Below are positions 1 through 12,144 of a stretch of 64,000 bases of DNA, piece after piece. A model generated the notes under the pieces. That model was not told the DNA's origin and ran no database searches. It saw nothing but the letters and a program-made list of their open reading frames with translations. This DNA is from Cymodocea nodosa. Taxonomy: Eukaryota; Streptophyta; Magnoliopsida; Alismatales; Cymodoceaceae. Where the stretch lies: contig CM072337.1 of assembly GCA_036874045.1 (NCBI GenBank), forward strand, positions 372,001 through 436,000, in the 5' to 3' direction. Every line of letters starts with the position of its first letter. The first letter of the stretch is position 1. The translations under genes were made by a program, and so were the position numbers.

Positions 1-593
1 GAGTTCTGAAAACGAAGTGAGGAGGGGGACCGGAGGTGACGACCACCGAAGGGATTCATCGAGAGTCGGAGATGCGTGACCCGAGGGAATTGTCTGATAA
101 AGAGAGAGAGAGGAGTTCGGGAAGGGTACGATGCAAAGGATTCGTCTGGTAGAAAAGTGAAGAGACTAAAGACGACGACACCACCGCTGAAAGATGACGA
201 GAGAATCTTGAGAACAAAGTACGGGGACCGAACCATCGATGATCTTTTCTTCCGCAGGAGTTGTATTCTTTTATACGTTCATCACGCCCTTCTCCGCTAC
301 AGCGATGGCTCTTCTGACATTTTTGCATTCATCTTTTTCCTTCATTTAAAGGGTACGATTGCAAAAAGACACAAACAAAAACTGGCTGCTCAACATCCAA
401 AGATGGCTTACTCAGCAGTTCATGCTCATTGTCAACTTAATCAGATGAGAGCGCTTACAAGAAAGCAAAATGGAGTGTTGCTAGATTAAACATGAGAAAT
501 CATCTTACCGAACAGGATCAAAAGATCAAACATACTAGCCAGGCAGAAATGAATAATACACAGGCGACAAACTGATTCAGAGAATCGAGGATC
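1..593. other. Left-edge spacer, no gene assigned
   Basis: This stretch lies downstream of the stop codon of the PTBP3 gene and probably contains its 3' UTR at the right side. The first 300 bases are richer in GC than the following spacer and hold short open frames on both strands (for example 76-489 plus and 56-328 minus). None resembles a family I recognise and none starts with a convincing context. A neighbouring gene running off the left edge may account for the composition change. Confidence 0.4.
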
Positions 594-3500
594 CTAGATG
601 CTCTGTAACTGGGAAAAGGAAATACGGATCACAGACCTGTCGATGGTGGTCGCATGCTTACAAACAAGGGCCTCCGTGGCCTCTTCTTCGTTTCCGAAAA
701 GAGCCAAGGCTTGCTTTTTCCCATTCACCTCGAAGAGCTTGGTGTTTACAATGGGACCATGTTCCTCCAGGTGCGACACGATGTCATCTTCGGTGATGTC
801 CTGAGGAAGAGTAGAAATATGGATCATCTTCGTGGGGCTGCAGCAATAGCGATAATTCTTCACAGCATTGCGGTTGAAACGGTTGAGGTTAGATCCAGAG
901 TATTCACGGGCATCCGGGGATGCAGTAATACTTGGATGTTTTGAGTAATTCACCTCCATTTGCTTCCCAAATAGCACGGCTCCCTGAAAAGAGTGGTGGG
1001 ATTAAGAATGCACGCCACATGTAAGAAACAGCACAATCTTGTCTGATTAAGCATTTTATTCTCAGAAGATGGCATTCAGCATGGCTTTAAAGACGGGAGA
1101 CTTTGATTGACCATTCGAAAGTCCTTTCTTGGGGCAAATATTGGATGCCAAAATATTATATTTAGTAGTAAGACAAGACAATACCCGATAAACCTCCACC
1201 AGCAAAGCATTACAACCATACCAGAAAAATTGAAAGAAAAAAAAAAAAAAAAACGTTAAACTAATTGTGATAGCAGTGGTTTCCATATGAGTAAGAATGA
1301 CCTTGTCAAAATTTAAAATCCAAAGTTTACGCATTCAATGTATCAGAATTTGGTGCTCCATTTATCATTTTCTATTGAATACAGGTATTATTACCCAACA
1401 AACACATAACATATCATCTTTAGCTAGCTAGTCCCAAGGTATATACTCACCTTTAAGAAATGAACGGCCAATTCAGTCTGAAATCCATCCTCCATCTGAA
1501 TGAGAGCATGATCTGGCTTGTTACGCAGCAATTTAATCCTTATAATGTTTCCATAAAGACTAAACAAATTGAAAAGCTTGTCCTCATCTATCTTCTGTGC
1601 AAAAGAAAATTGTCTATCGTAACATGTGTACAGTAGCAGAAAAGGAAAGGTATACGAGGAGAACAAGCTTACATCAGGATTTAAACTAGAAACCAGAATG
1701 GTGCACCTGTCATTAGTGCCACTTATTCCAGGAGGTAAAACTCCACCAAAGGCCGCTGCAATTGCAGCTGCACTTCCCATCTAAAGATAAAGATGAAAAA
1801 GTACAAACACCAAAATATGTGTATGTAAAACATCAGACAACTGATGAAATTCAAGACGAATCAAGTAATTTTAAAACGGGAGTTTGCCACAAGAGAAAGG
1901 GGACCAACCTGTGGATATCCAACTGAAAAGGGAAAAGAAAATGCAACATCAGATCATACAATACTACTACAATACAATGTAACAATAAAAAAAGAGCACA
2001 ATAAATCAATCACCTGCCCTGCCACCTGTTGGTTGAAGTCCATAAAGACCTGTAGGATCACCATACCCAGGCTGTATGCAAGTACATCAGAAACGATTAC
2101 CTAAGCATTTTTGAAATAAAACTACAAATATAATACAATCAAACTTCAAGGAAACCATGTAAATGGGAGATTAAGATACTTACTTGTGAAGATCTACCTT
2201 TTTGTTCAGTGGGCAAAGAAGGGTTTGTAAAATCTCTGGACAATAGAAAAACAGGTTAAAACCATTGTATTCAAATGAAAATAAATAAACAATGAAAAAA
2301 CCACTAATAAAATCACGTGATCAGAAAGTTACCTAGATCTTTCATTATTGTAGTTGACTTGCAATTCAGATAGACTGGATTTAAAAAGGTACCAGCAAAT
2401 AGTTGATTAGAATAAATTTCATAACAGCATTAAAAAAAGGAAGAAAATCATGGAAATGTACTTGGAGAACTGCATATCGAGCTGACAGCAACCATCATAA
2501 ATATTACGACCCTGCAAAGATGTGTAGTAGTTGCATTGATGATTCCAAAGGAGAAGCATGAATGAATTACAAAGGGTAACAAGTACCTGCAATGCACCTC
2601 TTGCCTGAACAGCACTATGACAAGATTGATATTGAACAAGTGCTTGAAATCCTATAGAATGTAGAAAAATGAAAATTGGGTAAATTTCTTGTAGAATGAT
2701 TTGAAAGATATCATTCGCCATCTATGAAAACACAATATGATGTATGGGATGAAAAAGTTTCAAACTACAAACAAGAATAGAATAAAAAAACAAAGAAATT
2801 TGTTAAGAATTTCAAAAAAAGACCATAAGCTATTAGAAAAGAGAAAATACATTTAAAGATTGTTTAACTAAAAGTAACAATGAGGAGAAAAGACTTGAAT
2901 AAGCTGACCAGCAGACTTCTGAAATGTCACGATCTTCTCAACAAATCCATGAGGAGAAAAGACTTGATGCAGCACTTCCACAGTTATAGGATAGAGCATG
3001 TGATGGATAGTAACTAAGAGGATTCGGTTGGGTTCTGAATCCTGAGGGTGTCCAACGGCAAAAATGCACAGAGACAGAAGAGATAGAGAAGAATGAATAG
3101 AGGAGAATAGATATTGGTAAGAGAAAGAACTACAGAATGAGAAGAGAACATATTACAATTAAAACAGGAAATGAAATTACTGCAAATATATTTTAGAGGT
3201 CTTAATCAATTTAGAGTATCATTATTCATAGTGCCAATCATATCAGCTGTAAATGGCATTTCACCTTCAAAAATTAACAATTATGACTGAAAAGTGGAAT
3301 TCCTCTCCATCTAAAAAGGACCATTCAAAGAAGCAGCATCCGCATGTAAGATGATCAAAATCTAAAACTGCTCTGTCATCCATATATTTCCATCAAACTT
3401 CCATAAGTGACTCTTGCTTCTGTGTAATGCATGCTACCTGAACCTAATGTGCTTTTGAAAGTCAAATGAGCCAAGTTAACTGGGCTCAGGGTTTTTTTTT

Positions 3501-4770
3501 TCACAACTCTAAATACACATGTCAGACATTTTACAATGTTAACTTTTTCTTACCTTACTCATGAAAAGACATATATGTCCTTTCATATTAGGAAAAATCC
3601 CCACATTTCTTCCAATTGACCCTTCTTTTCCTCTTCTCCTATCAAATGAAACCCTTGCTTCACTTCTTCATTTTCCCTTCCCCACAATAAGATCAAAAAA
3701 GCAGTCATTGACTCTTAATGAGGGATGATAGGAGAATGCCCTATTGCAGTCCCCCTCTTCATCAACATTCACAACTCTGTCAAAAACACATCGATGGCAG
3801 AATCAATACAAATACTAAGAATGGCATTTGTTATAATTTCTTCATTATTACATATCATGAATCCTAAGTATCTAAAATTCTTTTTAGATGTCACATGGCC
3901 ATCCAATTTTATGTTTTCTATATTTTTCCATTATTACTAGACTTAAACACCATATATTCAACCTTGATCCTATTCAATTTAAATCCTTTGGATTTTAAGG
4001 TATCTTTCCATAATTCTAATTTGTATAGCCTAATAGTTTCCATGTTCCATTCTAAGCTATAAGGTCTTCAGATTGAAACCTAATTTATGGAAAAAGAATC
4101 TTTATTTCTTAAAATGTATATTCAAAATCAAGAAAATGCACATCCACAAGACAAGCACTTCTCTTAATATGAAAGGCAAACATTACCACCATTTATTTTT
4201 ATTAAAGATGAAGTAATTTTTACTTTCATCTACGACAAAACATATAAGAAATAAAAAGAGACCATACGCAAATTTTCACACCTAACTTCGATATCATGTG
4301 GTATAGTGTACACATCAAAAGTAATAAGCCAACCAAAATGTTGATTGCACCCTAAAAAGAAATTTATTCAGCGTGTTTGTCAGAGGATGGATAGCTGCAA
4401 TAGCTGTAGTATTGCACATATTCAATTTGAACAAGAAAAATATAATTAAGGATCACAAACCTGATCTCTTCGTGTTTGGGAGTTTTGGTCAGTTGTAAGC
4501 TCTTGATGAGAAGAGAACTGCATGTAAACATTCCTTCCCCTAAAAGATTATCATGTACACAAAAAGATCAAAATGGGCAAAACAAAATATTGATGCAGTT
4601 TAAAATACACAATCATTCTATAAAAAGATCTACAGCATAAAATAGAAGAAATGTTATTATATAATATGCAAAGTTATTAAGGCAAGTGCATTCACGGCAT
4701 GATAATTGGAGATATGTATCAACTTGTCTTAAATCTTAATTAAGCGGTTCATCTATCAAGCCTGTTTAAT

Positions 4771-4802
<32 letters not shown>

Positions 4803-5800
4803 CTCACACACAGTGAACTATCCATATTAGTATTACTGCACTTCATATTTTGATATTATTTTGTGATTATTTATGTGTTTAAATGTTATTTAGGAAAAAA
4901 TAGAGATAAAAGCATACATTATTATTGTTATTTTCGTTGTTATTGCCACGATATATTTATGTAAGAAATTTTTTAAAAATCAAACTGTACCTTCTTCTCT
5001 TGGTGTGGTAGTTGTCAATGTGAACCTATGAATAAACTTTGGATAATGAAGACAAGCTCATCAACAATTAATGTTAGTATTTAATTGCAGAAAGTTCTTG
5101 TTACTCAGGCTTTTATCAAAGGCTCTAAGCTTCTGTAAGTATTTCTCTCAAAGCTCTTAGCACCACCAACACCATTCTGCATTAAAATGCAATCCAGATG
5201 TTGTGAGAGCCTCGACAACTTAATAATTTCTGCCTTCATATGGTACGTGAAATGAAGACTTCCAATACAAACTATGTCCATTCTGTGCAAACATATTAGA
5301 AACATTTATATTCTGTTAACAAATGAATGCTAGAGATGCTACATAACCCAGATTAGTTAGCATACTTGACGCTAGGCTGAACGTTGGCGTAGTATTGTAT
5401 TGCATTCAGTGCAGCTGACACGTCTTGCATCTGAAGAAGAGCCTGTACGGATGAAAGAGTGTTCAGATTGAACAAAAGAAACGGTTGTCATCAAATCCTG
5501 AAACCAGAAATATCGAGACAACAGCAACAGATCGATGAAACCAACATGAGCGCCAAACCTGATTCTTCGCTCGCAGCATCACGAGCTTCGAAACGGCACC
5601 AAACGGCTGCAGCAGCTGAAGAAGATCACTCTGGGAACGAAACCAAAACAGACGAGATCAGCGATCGACGTAAATGCGAGGACTTCTATTCAACGCTAGC
5701 ATTATACAGCAATGCAGATTTCAACGGTATGCATCACAATCACCTCGGAAATCTCAAGACCGACATTGCGGACATGAATCACCTTAGACGGCTCCGTCAT
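594..5800 (-). CDS. PTBP3: Polypyrimidine tract-binding protein homolog 3 (PTBP3-type RRM protein)
   Basis: This RRM protein of the PTB/hnRNP I family binds pyrimidine-rich RNA and is expected to act in alternative splicing and mRNA fate in nucleus and cytoplasm. Fourteen coding exons join in frame on the minus strand: 5800-5744, 5630-5559, 5442-5366, 4539-4461, 3041-2909, 2651-2587, 2511-2462, 2374-2333, 2235-2184, 2071-2014, 1922-1909, 1780-1673, 1594-1451 and 983-594, all with GT-AG borders. They give 446 residues against about 430 in Arabidopsis PTBP3. Four RRM-like domains are seen at about 5-80, 98-185, 256-330 and 366-446. Recognisable stretches include SKVIHVRNVG at the start, NRILLVTIHHMLYPIT in RRM2, NDRCTILVSSLNPD in RRM3 and TKMIHISTLPQDITEDD in RRM4, with C-terminal ISFSQLQSI. 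The start ATG lies 20 bases after a 5' UTR splice acceptor. Intron 3042-4460 carries an RTE LINE fragment. Confidence 0.95.
1909..1922 (-). other. PTBP3: 14-nt microexon of PTBP3
   Basis: The minus-strand 14-mer TTGGATATCCACAG is preceded by a cag acceptor and followed by a gttggt donor. Spliced between the exon ending at 2014 and the exon starting at 1780 it restores the frame and encodes V-G-Y-P-Q before MGSAAAIAAAFGG. Arabidopsis PTBP3 has a similar A-Y-P-Q-M segment at this place. Without it the downstream RRM3 and RRM4 would be out of frame, because 14 is not a multiple of three. Confidence 0.88.
3760..4085 (-). mobile_element. RTE-clade LINE fragment in a PTBP3 intron
   Basis: Read on the minus strand, this part of the intron gives short runs typical of the C-terminal third of plant RTE (BovB-like) LINE polyproteins: LWKDTLKSKGFKLNRIKVEYM near 4035-3975 and a KKNFRYLG-type piece near 3880-3860. 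The frame is interrupted many times, so this is a dead fragment. It lies in the same orientation as the host gene. Confidence 0.7.
4769..4802. repeat. (TA)n(GA)n compound microsatellite
   Basis: A run of TA dinucleotides passes directly into about nine GA dinucleotides, inside the PTBP3 intron that spans 4540-5365. Confidence 0.9.
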
Positions 5801-6350
5801 CTTCCAAGGCACTCCCTGCAGACCGGAAAAAAAGAAAAACGAGAGAGAGAGAACCAAAAGATTAAAAATTTAATCTTTCAAGATTCTCCGCATGACAACC
5901 AGTATCCTCGATCTGGATTCCGTCAAGGCAGGCAAACCAATACCAACAAAAAGCGAAAAACCTTCTATCAAAAGAAGGAGACGAGAAAGAGGAACAGGAG
6001 AGCTGAAACCAATCTTACCGAGAGAACAAATTGAAAGCGTACCACGTATGCCTGAAGGGGAGAAAACTAGGGTTCCCGTTGACGGTCCTTTCCTGCGTCT
6101 GTTTCGGCTCCGGCGCGATCACGATTTCGATGGATTCTCCTTCTCCATCGACTACCGTGAATTCGTCAGAAGCGATCTTAAAGAAATGGATGAGACGAGA
6201 AAGGGGAGCACGGGGTCGGCGCGACCGGCTTGGATCCGTTAGACTGTGATAATCTCCCCGGTGTGGTGTCTCGCGGGGCGGAAGAACAAGACAACAAATC
6301 ACGGTATCTGGACACGTCGACGGGAGCAAACATCCAAAGACTTTCAAAAC
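5801..6350 (-). promoter_or_regulatory. PTBP3: PTBP3 5' UTR with leader intron and promoter region
   Basis: On the minus strand a pyrimidine tract ending in ctgcag lies just upstream of the start codon (acceptor near 5822), and a gtaagatt donor sits at 6018. This implies a noncoding first exon above 6019 and a leader intron of about 200 bases. The open minus-strand frame across 6015-6347 matches nothing I know and is best read as leader and promoter DNA of raised GC content. Confidence 0.55.
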
Positions 6351-8215
6351 TTTTTCAGCGGATGGACGACGGAAGTCAGGAATTAGAAATTTTAATTTTA
6401 ACTTTAATTTTTAGTATTTATATTGTTTAAAAAAGTTAAGAATAATTTTTTAACTTATTAAAAAAAAAAAAATTCTATTTTTAGACTATTAAACAAATAT
6501 CGAAGATTCTTTCGTACATGTTATATTAACATATATGTTGAAATATAATAAATATCATTATGGTATTTAAATATTTATAATTTATCTGAAGTAATATAAA
6601 TAGTAATATGGTATATATCAATAATTATAATTATATTTATAATATATAAAAATATAATTATCATTATTTCTACACATTATAACTATAATTATAAATATAT
6701 ATGCTATTGTTTATTTGTTATTATAATTACATTATTATTTATATGATTATTTTCATATTATAATCACTTTAATTATTAATGGTTTATGATTTATTATAAG
6801 ACCAACAATATTAATATTAATATTATTTATCAAAATCTTAAACTATATAATTTTTTTAATTTTTTGACAGTGGCATAAATAACTTCAAGTTTCATTTTTT
6901 TTTAACTTTCTATTTCTTCTACATTCTAATTATTGTTTAAAGTTTTTTTTTTCTATGGCAAATTTTATTTTCTTTTATTATTGTTCAAAGTTTTTTTTTT
7001 CCTTTGCAAATATTCGATGGAATTGAAATAATACTGTCCAAAGTTATTTTGATTACAAAATTTTTTCATTTGTTAGTATTATAAGTTAAATTAATTATTG
7101 TAAATTTTGTAATATTTTAAGTGCTGCACTCAAATCACTTAAGACATTAGATCACAACAGCTTCACTCTCTCATGTGTGGTTCATTCAAGAGATGTAATT
7201 TTTAAACTAAAACATTCTCAATTATAACTCCTCTTCTTCTTCTTTTGCCTTTCTCATTTCCCTGTACCGTTTTTCACAAGTTTGCAATCATCATAATATC
7301 ACTAATATATGTCTGTGTTAATATCATTAATCTAGCAACATAAGTATATGTTTTATCATAATTTAAACATTCCCCTTATTTATAATCTTAAGTAACTAAT
7401 CTAGTTTTATTTTTAATTATTTAGATTATTTTATTAGTTTAGTTCTAAACACCTATTTTATTCCAATTACATATTAATTTTCTAGAAGTGGAGCCAATCT
7501 CAAACATCATTTATGTTTAGAATTTTAATTTTAATGATGAATATTTTATCTTAATATGAAAATGAGTCTAAATTATTTTAAGTATAAATCTAGTCTTAGT
7601 CATCTAACTATTAAATAATGCATTCTGAAAAGTTGTATTGTTATCCGTTAACATATTTTAAAAAGTCATATAATTATCAATTAACGATTTGAAAAAATTG
7701 AAGAATTATATTTGAAAACTCGTACAATAAGAATTTTTCCTACATATGTTTTAAATAACTTAAGTTTCTAATGTATTTTTTATATACGTTTTTAACAAAG
7801 TCAAAGAGTTAAGAAAACCTCTCAAATTTTATGCATACACATTAATAATTATTTGAATTTTATATGTGACTAATATTACACGTTAAAATACTATCATATA
7901 TATAGAAACAGTTATATATATGTCTAAACTAGTAACCATGCTTGTGCTACATATGTAATGGTGTAGAATGTTGATATCATCTCATATCATAAAAGCATGC
8001 ATACATCATCACTTCAAACAATACCCTTAGCTATGAAAGTTAAAATAGTTTTAACGTTATGATTTGGGTTATAATTTCATCACTTTATATTTTTAGTTTT
8101 AATGATACCTTTTTATATTTGGAATAAGCAAATATCAAGAGAGTTTATATACCACGTACATATTCCTACATACCATACACATCAATTTTCAATTATTGAA
8201 TACTTACCAATTAAA
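6351..8215. other. AT-rich gene-free spacer
   Basis: Very AT-rich DNA with poly(T) and poly(A) runs and no open frame of note. I see no terminal repeats or protein traces that would class it as a particular element. Confidence 0.6.
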
Positions 8216-8385
8216 ATATGTTAAGATGTAATTATTTGATTTTTATATAAGAAAATAAACTATCAATCAGTCACAATAACTAAAAAATTAATTTCTAAAA
8301 AAATAGAAGTTAATAATAAATTATATAATATTATAGTTTTTGTTAACTTCAAACAAATATATTCATTTCATATAATTTTAAAGAT
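8216..8385 (+). repeat. Left copy of a direct repeat of about 150 bp
   Basis: This segment aligns with 11503-11655 in the same orientation. Shared blocks include aagaaaataa, caaaataactaaaaa-like text, aatattatagttttt and attcatttcatat. The two copies bracket the retroelement-rich stretch 8.4-11.5 kb. They differ by many substitutions and small indels, so the duplication is old. Confidence 0.7.
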
Positions 8386-8464
8386 AATAGTGGAATGATA
8401 AATAGTTTGGGCATTGAAGACCCATAATTTTCTTATAAAAAAAAATTTATACACATTCTACATC

Positions 8465-10250
8465 TATTGATTAGGCCAGGTTAATTGGCATTTTTTATCC
8501 CTAAGGTAGATAATCCCACAAAGTTTAAACAATTCAAACCTATCAACTTATATAATGTTAGATATAAAGTTATGGCCACTATTTTGGCAAGGAGATTGCA
8601 TGGAGTTTTAGAAAAAAGCCATTTCAACAACTCAAGGAGCCTTTGCCAAGAGAAGGAGCATCTTTGATAATGTAATGCTCACTCAGGAACTAGTGCAAAG
8701 GATTAGTAAAGGATAAAGAGGTGGGAATGTGATACTAAACTTAGACATGGAGAAAGCTTATGATAGGCTAAAAGAAGATGCTATTTATGCAATTTTAAGG
8801 AAATTTGATTTCTCATCTGAGTTCATCCCCATCTAATTCAGAGTTGTATATCAAATAATGTTTTTCCTATTCTTATGAATGGTGCTTCTACAAATTTTGT
8901 CTAAGTCATCTAGGGAGGGGCCTTCATCAGGGAGACCCCTTATATTCATTATTGCTGAGGATATGTTGAACCGTGATTTATTGAAAATGGAGAAGGACTA
9001 ACAATTTATCCCTTACAACACATGCAATAATAGTTGTGTTACATCCCACTTAATTTATGTTGATGATGTAATCTTATTCTTGAATGGTAGAAAATAGTTC
9101 TTAGAGAAGGTTACGGGTCTCCAAAGTATCAAGGTCAGGTGAGTATTGAAAAGAACTACTGCCTAACTTCTAAGGCTAGTTCTGTTAACCACTTATGCAG
9201 TAGGGTTTCAACAAGGCAAGTTTCCTTTTTTAAATACTTGGGATGCCCCCCATTTTTAAAGGAAGAGCTAAAACCATTTACTTTGATGAACTAAGACCAA
9301 GAATTCAATAGAAGTTGGCTAGATGGAAATCCACAATGCTGTCCCCAAGTGAAAGAATTACTCTCATCAAACGTATCCTTTCTAGTATTCCACTGCATCT
9401 ACCTAGTGTATATGATCTGCCGATGATGGGGATTCTTAAGCAATTACAAAGGATGTGTGCAAATTCTTTGTGGGCAAGCTCTGGAAACAAATAGAAGAGG
9501 CATTGGGTAAGTTGAGACAAGATTTCAAAGTTTAATTAAGAAAGAAGGATTGGGTATCTACAGTTTTAGAGAGGTTATGGCTACCTTTTAGGTGAAAATG
9601 GTCTAGAGGATCTTTACATCTTCAAAATATCTAGTCTACAGCTTGCTTGGACAAGAATGTCTAACTATACCCTAGATATCCCTTCTATGGAAGATAGAAG
9701 AGGATGGAATAAATTTTGTCTTGCTTGGGACAAGATAAACGAGTTGGCTGGATGGAAAGGTGAATGGAAGCGTGTTAATTTCTGGCCTTGTTGGTTGAGC
9801 AGAATGTAGGCCATTAAATAGGTTGTTGGCTTTTGTTCCTGAAGATCATGACGAACTTCTGTTTGCTGATGCCGTTTGTAATGAAGAGTTCTTAGATGAA
9901 CCCAACACATATTATGTCAGAAGCGAAACAAAGATTACATGGCATATCTAATAATACAGATAAATTCAGATGGATGCTTTACCTACAAAAGTTAATATAT
10001 AGAACGAAGGCATATATATGTTTGGCTTCCAAATGCGTGTGTTATCTATCGTCTCCAAGCTAATGTGAGCTCAGCTGAGCATCTATTATTCATAGGAGAA
10101 TGGACAATTCTGTGTAGATTTTGGTACAGCAAAATGTTTCACCTCTAGCTGCAAAATCAAGACGATTGGAAATCTTTTGTGCTTCACCACATCCAACTAA
10201 ATCCCAAAATGGAAGGTTTGAGGTGTAAGAAGTTTTTCGTGGCCACACTA
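8465..10250 (+). mobile_element. Decayed L1-type LINE (reverse transcriptase to zf-RVT part)
   Basis: Plus-strand frames show the order expected of a plant L1 reverse transcriptase: IPKVDNPTKFKQFKPINLYN near 8494, ILARRLHG near 8580, then LNLDMEKAYDRL near 8738, the polymerase box YVDDVILFLNG near 9057, and AEHLLF of the C-terminal zf-RVT region near 10076. The pieces lie in different frames with several stops, and the first open block ends at 8667. The 5' part with the endonuclease is absent or unrecognisable. It is a dead copy. Confidence 0.8.
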
Positions 10251-10589
10251 CCTTAAGAGTGTTGGAAGGGTCGATGTAATATTATTTAAGGGAATAAGAT
10301 GATTTCATTTCCCTGGATCAAAGCTAAGGTATATAGCATAGTTTTCACACTTTTCCAGAAGTCTTTTGGGTGGACAATCTCTACAACCAAGTGGGTTGTA
10401 TGTATGGACTAAACCAGCCCAAGGAAGATGAAAAATTAAACATGGATGAATCGAGTGATGGACCTTGCAATGCCAGAGCTGAAATCATTAGAGATCACAA
10501 TGAATGCTTATTTGCTTGCTACCTTTCATGGTCTATCAATACGGAGTAGGAGGTTGTGTATGTGAAGGCCTTTAATTCTATGTCATATA

Positions 10590-11300
10590 GTTTTGGATGT
10601 ATGTAGTACCTGAAGATACAAAGTTGAGACAAGTTAATTCTGTCAAAGACATACAATTCTAGTTATTCTATGCATTCTGGTAGCACTAAAATATATAAAA
10701 ACTTGAAGGGCAACTTCTATTGGAATCGAATGAAGAAAATTATTGCAAATTTTGTCACCCATTGCTTGACTTGTCAACAAGTCAAAGTTAAACATCAAAG
10801 ACCGCCTGACCCATTCCAACCTTTACCCATTCCAAAGTGAAAATAAGAGTATATCACTATGGATTTTATAGCTACATTATCAAAGACCATGCAAGTCAAT
10901 GATGCTATTTGGTTGATGAATTGATCAAGTCTGCTCACTTATTAGCTTATGAAGTTGAGCTGACATTAAACAAGATGATAGAGTTTCTTGTTGAAGATAT
11001 GGTAAAACTCTATAAGATGTCTATCACTGTAACTTTTGACCATGACCTGAGACTTTTCTAAATTTTGAAGAAGTCTACATTGAACTTTAGGTACCAAATT
11101 ATAATTTAGTATTATTTTTCACCTTCAAACAAATGGTCTTACTATTCAAATGCTTAAAGATATATTGAGAGCCTATGTAATTGTCTTTCAAGACTCATAG
11201 GATAAGTATGGCTAAAGAAGGCAGAATATCCAAAGAAAGGAAAACCTTTTGTAATTTTCTAGATCTACCTATAGAAGCAAGAAGTCATATTCTCCTTGAT
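10590..11300 (+). mobile_element. Ty3/gypsy retroelement fossil, integrase region
   Basis: The stretch carries the zinc-binding HHCC part of a Ty3/gypsy integrase (CLTCQQVKVKHQRP near 10767) followed by the start of the catalytic core (EYITMDFIA near 10848) and weaker traces of its later part. It is broken, with many interruptions, and no gag, protease or reverse transcriptase parts are recognisable nearby. It is old and incomplete. Where it meets the LINE at its left is unclear. Confidence 0.8.
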
Positions 11301-11502
11301 CTTTGGTGCATTCCTAGCTGACGTGGGAACTGATTTAGTGTGACCTGTTTCCTTGTTAATGTTTATCTAATGTATGGGTGATATGCCCAACGCCCCTTAC
11401 TATAATTTAGTCAACTATTTGATTATTTTGGCTATTTGTAATTTTCTTCGTGGGGCCCACACCCTTTAATAGAATGGGGATGTTTAATTAAAAAATAAAA
11501 GT

Positions 11503-11655
11503 ATGTTGGGATGCAATTATTTTATTTTTATACAAGAAAATAAGGTATGAATCAAAATAACTAAAAAGTTAATTTTTTTAAAAAAGGAATTAATATTATA
11601 GTTTTTTTTTTTAAGCTCAATCTAATAAATTCATTTCATATATTTTTAACCAAAC
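11503..11655 (+). repeat. Right copy of a direct repeat of about 150 bp
   Basis: This partner of 8216-8385 has the same orientation and starts about 3.29 kb away. It is followed almost at once by the PTBP3-derived fragment. Confidence 0.7.
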
Positions 11656-11744
11656 TAAAACATGAGGTTAGGAATTAATACAAATCAAAATAATTTAGGT
11701 TACAAATCAGTTCGAAGTCATAACATTTTAGTCTGAGGACTACT

Positions 11745-11980
11745 TGTGATAAGAGTGATTTCTATACGAGTATGATCTAATGATCTTATCACAATTTAAG
11801 ATAACAAGTTCATTGATTCAATGTACTAAGGTTTGCTGCACCATTTTATCATTTTTTATTGAATAAAAAATCCCAACAAACGTTGAATCAGATCATCTTT
11901 AACCAAACTTAAATTATATACCAACGATCAAGAAATGAACAGCCAATTATGTTTGAAATCCATCCTCCTAAAATGAAATA
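11745..11980 (-). pseudogene. Diverged partial copy of the PTBP3 gene (intron plus start of an exon)
   Basis: This segment aligns without large gaps to 1267-1500 of the PTBP3 gene. Matching blocks include gattcaatgta versus cattcaatgta, ttatcattttttattgaata versus ttatcattttctattgaata, and aagaaatgaacagccaatta versus aagaaatgaacggccaattc. The part at about 11934-11980 corresponds to the 3' end of the exon 1594-1451, and the rest to the following intron. The exon frame is not maintained. Because intron sequence is present it arose by DNA duplication, not retroposition. Homology fades after 11980. Confidence 0.8.
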
Positions 11981-12011
11981 CTCCAAGATAAGACAGTCAA
12001 TAATGTTTAAA

Positions 12012-12012
12012 T

Positions 12013-12044
<32 letters not shown>
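12012..12044. repeat. (AC)n(AT)n compound microsatellite
   Basis: About ten AC units are followed by about six AT units in gene-free DNA. Confidence 0.9.
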
Positions 12045-12144
12045 TAAAACAGAGTAACAAATAATAAAATAATTTTTTGTAATAAAGTAGAGAACCTATG
12101 AAGTCATTTCAACAATAATTGAAATCATAATTCCACTGTATGGA

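Noticed and set aside
5459-6242. Plus-strand frames of 191 and 116 codons over the first exons and leader of PTBP3
   Set aside because: They overlap verified minus-strand exons and show Lys/Arg/Thr-rich nonsense sequence without a domain.
8485-8667. A separate small gene from the 60-codon frame
   Set aside because: The peptide is the start of a LINE reverse transcriptase block that continues in other frames, so it is a remnant and not a gene.
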